From Thaumarchaeota archaeon UBA223 (lineage in GTDB: Archaea > Thermoproteota > Nitrososphaeria > Nitrososphaerales > UBA57), in the NCBI GenBank assembly GCA_002495905.1, contig DAHJ01000012.1:1389-29274 (forward strand): a stretch of DNA of 27,886 bases, given 5' to 3'. A program made the position numbers and the translations under genes. The notes below the pieces were generated by a model. That model was not told where the DNA came from. It searched no databases and saw only the letters and a program-made list of their open reading frames with translations. How positions within the stretch are numbered: position 1 is the stretch's first letter; every line of letters starts with the position of its first letter. Shown here piece by piece: positions 22,856 to 27,886 of the stretch.

Positions 22856-24247
22856 CTATTGTTCTCCTTCGCCTAATTCAGGAACGACAGATTCTTCAGT
22901 TGCAACGGCATATTTGTTACCGAATGCTTGAATAGTACCTGCAAGTTCTTCGTGTGTCTTAGCATATTCTTCGACTGGAATTGATTGCATGTAAGCCTCA
23001 ACAGCTTGTCGTGCACCAATTGCGCCTCCTTTGGTTCCCCAAGGGTGTCCGTGAATTCCTCCTCCATTCTGAAGTTGGATATCATTACCCATTAAATCAA
23101 TTGAATAATGGTAATTTTGAGGTGTTAAGCCACCTGAACAGATTCCCATCATTGGTTTAATGTGTTCTAATGGATTCTGAATCTTTGCCATAATTTCAGG
23201 AATTTCAGTGAATTTATTCTGATCTCCGAGTTTACCTCGTGCAGTTCCAACATGAACCATGTCTCCACCTGCAAGTCTTGCAATAAGGTCAGTGACTGGA
23301 AGATTAATTCCATGTCGTGGATGACGTGTAATTGCTGCGTGTGAAGCACGATGTAAGTGAATAGGAACATTGATACTAGCATCTTCTGCAAGAGCACGAA
23401 GTGCAGGATACCACGTACACATAAAGTTTAACATCATTCCTCGAGCACCATGTGCAATCATTCGATCTGCAGTTTCTAAGGTAGTTTCCAAGTCAGTAGT
23501 GACTTGTGGAACATAGAACATTTCACCTTCAGGATGATGTCCTTCAGATTTAGCTTTATCAAGTGCTTCATAAATCTTTGTAATTCTATCCATTAAAGGA
23601 GAACACCATTGATTATGATAAGTCTCATCATCTTTGTAAGTGTCAAAGTCACCACAAGCTGCATCATAGAATTGATCAGCTGCACCTTGGTCTGTAACAC
23701 CCATTTTAGGTTTTAATGTAGCACCAAGATGAGGTCTTCTTGATTCTGTTGTACCACAGATTTTTCTCATACCTTCAGTGCCAAATTGAGGGCCTTTGAA
23801 GAGTTTGAGAATACTCTTAGGTAATTCTAGATCAACCCATTTACAATTAGGAATAGGAGTGAAACCCATCCAATTTCCTGTAATAAATGTAAAGAGGTCA
23901 GGAATACCACGATTATCCATATCTAATAGATAAATAGGGTATGCAACTTTTACCCAACCTGAATGTTTAGAAGATCCACTTGGATCTTCATATTTCCAGG
24001 AGAATACTTTAGCAGCAGTTTTGTGTGCTAAATCAGTTGCGGTAGAAACATCAGTAAAAGTACCTACAGATTGTTCTGCAGCAATAATTACACCAGCGTG
24101 ATCGATAGTCATTCTAGGATCACAAGTGATGAAATATGTACCGATAATGTACTTTTCTGGATCTATTTGATCAGGGGTTGTTTGAAATACACTACTATCA
24201 CTGTGTTCGACAGCTGGTGTATCCCAAGTTCTTTTAATTTCTGGCAT
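22856..24247 (-). CDS. rbcL: RuBisCO large subunit, archaeal form III-like
   Basis: 463 aa, full length. Fixes CO2 onto ribulose 1,5-bisphosphate, giving two 3-phosphoglycerates. Catalytic residues present (spinach numbers in brackets): E58 (60), T63 (65), N125 (123), K179 and K181 in LKPKMG (175, 177), carbamylated K205 with D207 and E208 in YKDDE (201, 203, 204), H299-R300 (294-295), H332 (327), loop-6 K339 in GTARGKL (334), S371-GG (379-381) and NGGGIHGHPWG. So it is a true enzyme, not a RuBisCO-like protein. F64 replaces W66 and G341 replaces E336. No small-subunit gene is seen. A TATA box directly upstream makes the transcript nearly leaderless; the next gene follows by 2 bp. Confidence 0.93.
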   Translation of the reverse strand: MPEIKRTWDTPAVEHSDSSVFQTTPDQIDPEKYIIGTYFITCDPRMTIDHAGVIIAAEQSVGTFTDVSTATDLAHKTAAKVFSWKYEDPSGSSKHSGWVKVAYPIYLLDMDNRGIPDLFTFITGNWMGFTPIPNCKWVDLELPKSILKLFKGPQFGTEGMRKICGTTESRRPHLGATLKPKMGVTDQGAADQFYDAACGDFDTYKDDETYHNQWCSPLMDRITKIYEALDKAKSEGHHPEGEMFYVPQVTTDLETTLETADRMIAHGARGMMLNFMCTWYPALRALAEDASINVPIHLHRASHAAITRHPRHGINLPVTDLIARLAGGDMVHVGTARGKLGDQNKFTEIPEIMAKIQNPLEHIKPMMGICSGGLTPQNYHYSIDLMGNDIQLQNGGGIHGHPWGTKGGAIGARQAVEAYMQSIPVEEYAKTHEELAGTIQAFGNKYAVATEESVVPELGEGEQ

Positions 24248-24271
24248 ATTAATAAAAAAAATGTGCTTGGA

Positions 24272-24283
24272 GATATTTATAGG
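24272..24283 (-). promoter_or_regulatory. TATA box of the rbcL transcript
   Basis: Read on the minus strand this is CCTATAAATATC, centred about 26-30 nt before ATG 24247, so RuBisCO has its own nearly leaderless transcript independent of the epimerase upstream. Confidence 0.65.
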
Positions 24284-24315
24284 TTTATAGGATTTCTATT
24301 GTAGAAAATTAGTTA

Positions 24316-25266
24316 CTACTTTTTTGAATAATAACTAATAAGGTTTTCTACACCGGCTTCCAAATCATATTTATTTTTGAAGTTCAATTCTTTTTCGGCG
24401 GCACTCATGTCGAATGGGAATTTCTTTGAACCAGGTTTAGAAGTATCAACATGAATTTTTGACACGTCTCCTTTTTTACCTAAGATATCTTTAACATCAG
24501 ATAATCCGGATATTGCTCCGGAACCTGCATTAAATATTCCATGTTTTAGATTTGGAGAAGTTAGAGCTGCATAATGCTCTTCTGCTAGATCATAAAGATA
24601 AGTCCATTGTGCAACTTGTTCTTCAACAGTGATTTCTTGATCATTTAGAAAAGCGTCAATCATTTCGCCAACTGCTCGACCTCTTCCCATTTCTCCAGGC
24701 CAAGGCCCATAAACATGTGCCATTCGGATAGAAGCAAATTCTATTCCATAAGCTTTTGCGTAATTAAATCCTTGATATTCACAGGCAACTTTACCAGATG
24801 CGTAAATATCACTGCTATCAAAAGGTACTACAGCATCTGTTTCTTTAATGAATGTTCCATCAGGAGGATGAACTTTGTTCGCAAGATATACAGAACCAGT
24901 GCTGGTATAAACAACTCTTTTAACACCAAATTTACGAGCAGCTTCAAGAATATTATTTGTACCCATAGTATGAACACGAATTCCGGTTTCAGATTCATTT
25001 ACATAGTCATGATTACGACATTGAGTGGCACGAGGTCCAGCAGTATGAATGATATGATCAATATCATTATCTTTGATAACGGATTCGATTTTTTCAACGT
25101 CTAAAATATCTCCCTTGTGCATTTCGATTTTATCGATATCGACAATTTTAGAGATAGCTTCGGTTTGACGGCAGGTTCCGTATAATGAAGTATCAACATT
25201 ATTATCAACTAAAACTTTTGAAATATGTGCACCCATTCCGCCAGTACCAGTTATAAGAACTTTCAT
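24316..25266 (-). CDS. NAD-dependent epimerase/dehydratase (extended SDR)
   Basis: 316 aa extended short-chain dehydrogenase. The NAD(P) loop is ITGTGGMGAHIS at the N-terminus; HIIHTAGP follows, then STGSVY (catalytic Ser) and YASGK (catalytic Tyr and Lys). IRMAHVYGPWP lies in the substrate domain. Relatives act on nucleotide sugars or free sugar derivatives; the exact substrate is unknown. It sits between transaldolase (23 bp upstream) and RuBisCO (68 bp downstream), which hints at sugar or sugar-phosphate chemistry. A strong Shine-Dalgarno (AGGAGG at about 25274-25279) precedes ATG 25266, as expected for an internal operon gene. Confidence 0.85.
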   Translation of the reverse strand: MKVLITGTGGMGAHISKVLVDNNVDTSLYGTCRQTEAISKIVDIDKIEMHKGDILDVEKIESVIKDNDIDHIIHTAGPRATQCRNHDYVNESETGIRVHTMGTNNILEAARKFGVKRVVYTSTGSVYLANKVHPPDGTFIKETDAVVPFDSSDIYASGKVACEYQGFNYAKAYGIEFASIRMAHVYGPWPGEMGRGRAVGEMIDAFLNDQEITVEEQVAQWTYLYDLAEEHYAALTSPNLKHGIFNAGSGAISGLSDVKDILGKKGDVSKIHVDTSKPGSKKFPFDMSAAEKELNFKNKYDLEAGVENLISYYSKK

Positions 25267-25273
25267 TTTTCAA

Positions 25274-25279
25274 ATTCCT
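25274..25279 (-). promoter_or_regulatory. Strong Shine-Dalgarno site of the epimerase gene
   Basis: AGGAGG on the minus strand, 7 nt before ATG 25266 in the 23-bp gap after the transaldolase stop. It is one of the few strong ribosome-binding sites in the window and marks an internal operon gene. Confidence 0.6.
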
Positions 25280-25289
25280 CCTATTGTTT

Positions 25290-25982
25290 CTAATACTTTA
25301 ATGTTTCGTCAGAACCCAAGTCAGACATGAATTGATCGAATCCAATCTTGGTCAATGGGTGTTTGAATAACATATCTAATACTTTGAATGGCATAGTGGC
25401 CAAAGGAGCTCCCATTGTGGCTGCTTGTACCACATGAACAGGATGTCTTATACTAGAAACTAATGTTTCTGCTTGATTAGGGAAATGTTCTTGGTTATCT
25501 TTATAATTATTTCGAATTGCTTCGATTTCTTCTATAAGATGGAGATTACCGTCAAGACCAATATCATCTAGTCTTCCGATAAATGGACTAACAACTCTTG
25601 CTCCTGCTTTTGCAGCCAATAGGTATTGAGCTGCAGAGAAAGTAAGAGTGACGTTACAATCAATACCAGAATCAAATAATTGTCGTACTGCTTTTAATCC
25701 TGCTTTGGTATTTGCAACTTTAACGTAAATCTTACTACTGTTTTTGCCATAGGTATCAACTAATTCTTGACCTTCTTTGACAATCTTTTCGGTATCATTT
25801 GTTGTAGTTTCTAAACTAACAGGTTTACCGTTACAGATTTCTACTATTTCTGAATATAATTCATGGGTGTCTTTACTTTCTTTTGCAACAAGAGTAGGAT
25901 TTGTTGTAACTCCGTCCAACATTCCCATATCTTTTGCTTCTTTGATTTGCTCAACATTTGCGGTATCTAAGAAAAATTTCAT
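25290..25982 (-). CDS. tal: Transaldolase, small TalC/FSA-type
   Basis: 230 aa (beta/alpha)8 aldolase that moves a dihydroxyacetone unit between sugar phosphates in the non-oxidative pentose-phosphate pathway. The N-terminus KFFLDTANVEQIKEA and DGVTTNPTLVAKE are family hallmarks. The Schiff-base lysine is in KIYVKVANTKAGLKAV. Later conserved parts are CNVTLTFSAAQYLLAAKAGA and VSPFIGRLDDIG. The short length separates it from classical TalA/B; fructose-6-phosphate aldolase activity cannot be ruled out. It leads the minus-strand operon with the epimerase and shares a 98-bp divergent promoter region with transketolase. Confidence 0.93.
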   Translation of the reverse strand: MKFFLDTANVEQIKEAKDMGMLDGVTTNPTLVAKESKDTHELYSEIVEICNGKPVSLETTTNDTEKIVKEGQELVDTYGKNSSKIYVKVANTKAGLKAVRQLFDSGIDCNVTLTFSAAQYLLAAKAGARVVSPFIGRLDDIGLDGNLHLIEEIEAIRNNYKDNQEHFPNQAETLVSSIRHPVHVVQAATMGAPLATMPFKVLDMLFKHPLTKIGFDQFMSDLGSDETLKY

Positions 25983-26010
25983 TTATTATCAATATTATAG
26001 AATTTTTTCC

Positions 26011-26022
26011 CATAATAAAATC
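26011..26022 (-). promoter_or_regulatory. Putative TATA box of the transaldolase operon
   Basis: Read on the minus strand this is GATTTTATTATG, centred about 34 nt before ATG 25982; it predicts a leader of under ten bases. Confidence 0.4.
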
Positions 26023-26030
26023 TTTCTTTT

Positions 26031-26042
26031 CGATTTATATAT
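26031..26042 (+). promoter_or_regulatory. Putative TATA box of transketolase
   Basis: CGATTTATATAT predicts transcription from about 26064 and a leader near 17 nt that contains the purine-rich stretch AGGAAAAGG before ATG 26081. Confidence 0.5.
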
Positions 26043-26080
26043 GGCCTAATTTCAATAGAATATAGGAAAAGGTAACAAGA

Positions 26081-27886
26081 ATGACAGATAAAAAAATAGA
26101 AGAATTATGTATTAACACTATTAGATTTTTGTCCGTTGATGCAGTTGAAGCAGCAAATTCAGGTCATCCAGGACAGCCAATGGAAGCAGCGGCAATGGGA
26201 TACAAATTATTTACACAAATATTAAAACACAATCCTAGTAACCCAAAATGGGTTAATCGGGATCGGTTTATTTTATCTTCAGGGCATGGTTCAATGATAT
26301 TATATGCATTATTGCATCTTTCAGGATATGATTTAGCTTTAAATGACATTAAGAATTTCAGAAAACTTGGAAGTAAAGCTCCAGGACATCCTGAATTCGG
26401 AGAAACACCAGGAGTTGAAACGACTACAGGGCCATTAGGACAAGGTTTTAGTGCAGGTGTAGGAATGGCATTTGCACAGAGATATTTATCTAACAGATAC
26501 AATACAGATGAACATAAAATAATTGATCATAAGATTTACGCATTTTGTAGTGATGGAGATTTAATGGAAGGTATATCTTCAGAGGCAGCTGCAGTTGCAG
26601 GTCATCAAAAATTTAATAATTTAATCTATATTTATTTAGACAATCGTATCAGCATCGATGGAAATACAGCATTAACTACAAATGAAGATATAAAAAAGAG
26701 GTTTGAAGCACATGGATGGTTTGTCCAGAATGTTGAAGGAAATAATTTATCAAGTTTTAGTGAAGCAATAAAGAATAGTCAAGGACAGGATGAAAAACCT
26801 TCACTAATTATTGCTAGAACACATATTGGTTTTGGAAGTCCAAATAAACAAGATAGTGAAGCTGCACATGGAGCTCCATTAGGAGCAGAAGAAACAAAGC
26901 TTACGAAAGAGAATTTAGGATGGCCACTTGAACCAACATTTTTCATACCTGATGAAGTAAAAAAAGAATTTCAGAAAGTTGTAACAAACGGAAATGATTA
27001 TGAAAGTAATTGGAACAAGATTTATGATTCTTATAAAAATGCAAATAAAGAACTAGCAAAAGAATTTGAGAACGTAATAAATGGAAATCTTCCAGATAAT
27101 TGGGACAATAATATGCCAGTATTCAAAGAAGACGAATCTCTTGCTACAAGACAAGCATCTGGAAAGACATTAAATGCATTAGCTGAGAATATTCCTGCTA
27201 TAATTGGTGGATCTGCAGATTTAATGGATTCTACAAATGTGAGAATTAAGAATTCAGTAGATTCGTTACCGGATTTACCACATGGACGAAACATTCACTT
27301 TGGTATAAGAGAACATGCAATGGGTGCAATGGTTCATGGAATGGCTGCATATGGAGGAGTAATTCCATTTGGAAGTACGTTCTTGATTTTTTCAGACTAT
27401 ATGAGAGGATCAGTTAGACTAGCATCGTTAATGGGATTACGTGTTATTTTTGTCTATACACATGATAGTATAGGAGTAGGTGAAGACGGTCCTACACATC
27501 AACCAATTGAACAAATATCCAATCTTCGTGCGGTACCAAATCTTACTGTAATAAGACCTGGTGATGCTAACGAAACAGTAGTTGCCTGGAAAACCGCTTT
27601 ACAAATAACTAGTGGTCCAACTGCATTGGTATTAACAAGACAAGCACTACCTGTTTTATACGGAGAATCTAGTAAAGATGTAATTGCTTCACCAGAAAAC
27701 TTACAAAAAGGTGGATATACATTAATCGATTCAGAAGGTTCGCCTGAATTAATAATAATCGCAACAGGTTCTGAATTACATTTAGCAGTAGAAGCGCAAA
27801 AAGAATTAAAGAATAAAGGTGTAAATGTGAGAGTAGTTAGCATGCCTAGTTGGGAATTATTTGAGAAACAATCAGATGATTATAAA
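26081..27886 (+). CDS. tkt: Transketolase, single-chain (C-terminus outside window)
   Basis: Thiamine-diphosphate enzyme moving two-carbon units between ketose and aldose phosphates. 602 codons are visible; full-length enzymes have about 660. N-terminal motifs: AANSGHPGQPME, SSGHGSMILYALLHLSGYDL, TTGPLGQGFSAGVGMA and the ThDP/metal site FCSDGDLMEGISSEA. The pyrimidine-binding domain starts near 27130 and includes HFGIREHAMGAMVHGMA; VGEDGPTHQPIEQI and VLTRQALPVL follow. Both domains are in one chain, as in bacteria, whereas many archaea split transketolase into two genes. It is divergent from transaldolase, so the two pentose-phosphate enzymes share a control region. Confidence 0.95.
   Translation, partial: MTDKKIEELCINTIRFLSVDAVEAANSGHPGQPMEAAAMGYKLFTQILKHNPSNPKWVNRDRFILSSGHGSMILYALLHLSGYDLALNDIKNFRKLGSKAPGHPEFGETPGVETTTGPLGQGFSAGVGMAFAQRYLSNRYNTDEHKIIDHKIYAFCSDGDLMEGISSEAAAVAGHQKFNNLIYIYLDNRISIDGNTALTTNEDIKKRFEAHGWFVQNVEGNNLSSFSEAIKNSQGQDEKPSLIIARTHIGFGSPNKQDSEAAHGAPLGAEETKLTKENLGWPLEPTFFIPDEVKKEFQKVVTNGNDYESNWNKIYDSYKNANKELAKEFENVINGNLPDNWDNNMPVFKEDESLATRQASGKTLNALAENIPAIIGGSADLMDSTNVRIKNSVDSLPDLPHGRNIHFGIREHAMGAMVHGMAAYGGVIPFGSTFLIFSDYMRGSVRLASLMGLRVIFVYTHDSIGVGEDGPTHQPIEQISNLRAVPNLTVIRPGDANETVVAWKTALQITSGPTALVLTRQALPVLYGESSKDVIASPENLQKGGYTLIDSEGSPELIIIATGSELHLAVEAQKELKNKGVNVRVVSMPSWELFEKQSDDYK

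Noticed and set aside
22856..24247. RuBisCO-like protein (form IV)
   Set aside because: All carbamylation, metal and catalytic residues are present, which form IV proteins lack in part.
24715..25104. 129-codon plus-strand frame antisense to the epimerase
   Set aside because: No family resemblance, no promoter or ribosome site, and the minus-strand SDR reading is unambiguous.
26164..27843. Minus-strand frames of 87-114 codons at the right end
   Set aside because: They are antisense to transketolase, whose ThDP and substrate motifs run without break through the whole stretch.
1..27886. CRISPR arrays, insertion sequences, integrases, prophage genes
   Set aside because: I saw no regularly spaced direct repeats, transposase or integrase motifs, or terminal inverted repeats. 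Base composition looks uniform except at RNA genes and the RuBisCO gene, whose codon use appears somewhat richer in G+C as expected for a highly expressed enzyme.

Overview
The window is AT-rich (about one third G+C) archaeal DNA, densely packed with genes. Archaeal markers include an AN1/M50 membrane protein, a Hef-type helicase, the F420 genes cofD and cofC, a geranylgeranyl reductase, TATA-box promoters and tRNA genes interrupted by bulge-helix-bulge introns. Together with DnaK, a cupredoxin, a RuBisCO and a low G+C content, this best fits a marine thaumarchaeon (Nitrososphaeria), perhaps one of the RuBisCO-carrying heterotrophic marine lineages. That placement is an inference from gene content. 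No 16S rRNA gene is present to test it.

Layout. Positions 1-3753 (minus) hold a GTG-initiated Hef-like helicase, an AN1 zinc-finger/M50 protease and a leucyl aminopeptidase cut by the window edge. Positions 3840-5715 (plus) hold thymidylate kinase and an HD phosphohydrolase. A small unknown gene (minus), a tRNA-Arg(CCT) and ribB (minus) follow. Positions 7029-12019 (plus) carry Hsp20, a zinc protein, a membrane protein, a DrrA/B-type ABC exporter and cofD-cofC, several joined by 4-bp start/stop overlaps. Then come acylphosphatase (minus), an M20 deacylase, tRNA-His, a cupredoxin, a candidate structured RNA, a CorA-like protein and an acyl-CoA synthetase (plus). After these lie a geranylgeranyl reductase and a secreted protein (minus), then a zinc protein and DnaK (plus).

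The right end is a sugar-phosphate block. Transaldolase and an SDR epimerase lie in tandem on the minus strand. They are followed by RuBisCO large subunit, which has its own promoter, and a helical protein two bases behind it. A full-length transketolase runs divergently from transaldolase and leaves the window. The block links pentose-phosphate interconversion to RuBisCO. No phosphoribulokinase, AMP phosphorylase or ribose-1,5-bisphosphate isomerase is visible.

Most notable observations: (1) the tRNA-Arg gene can be folded only by removing four introns (19, 12, 12 and 24 nt), each with bulge-type splice sites, leaving internal exons of 6 and 7 nt; (2) tRNA-His carries an acceptor-stem intron whose splicing helix uses the 5' leader, plus a normal anticodon-loop intron; (3) RuBisCO appears translationally coupled to an uncharacterised helical protein that is not a classical small subunit; (4) a G+C-rich foldable element between the cupredoxin and CorA-like genes has a TATA box at the right distance and looks like an undescribed RNA. 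Many first genes appear leaderless, with the TATA box about 26 nt before the start codon, and TTG starts are common.
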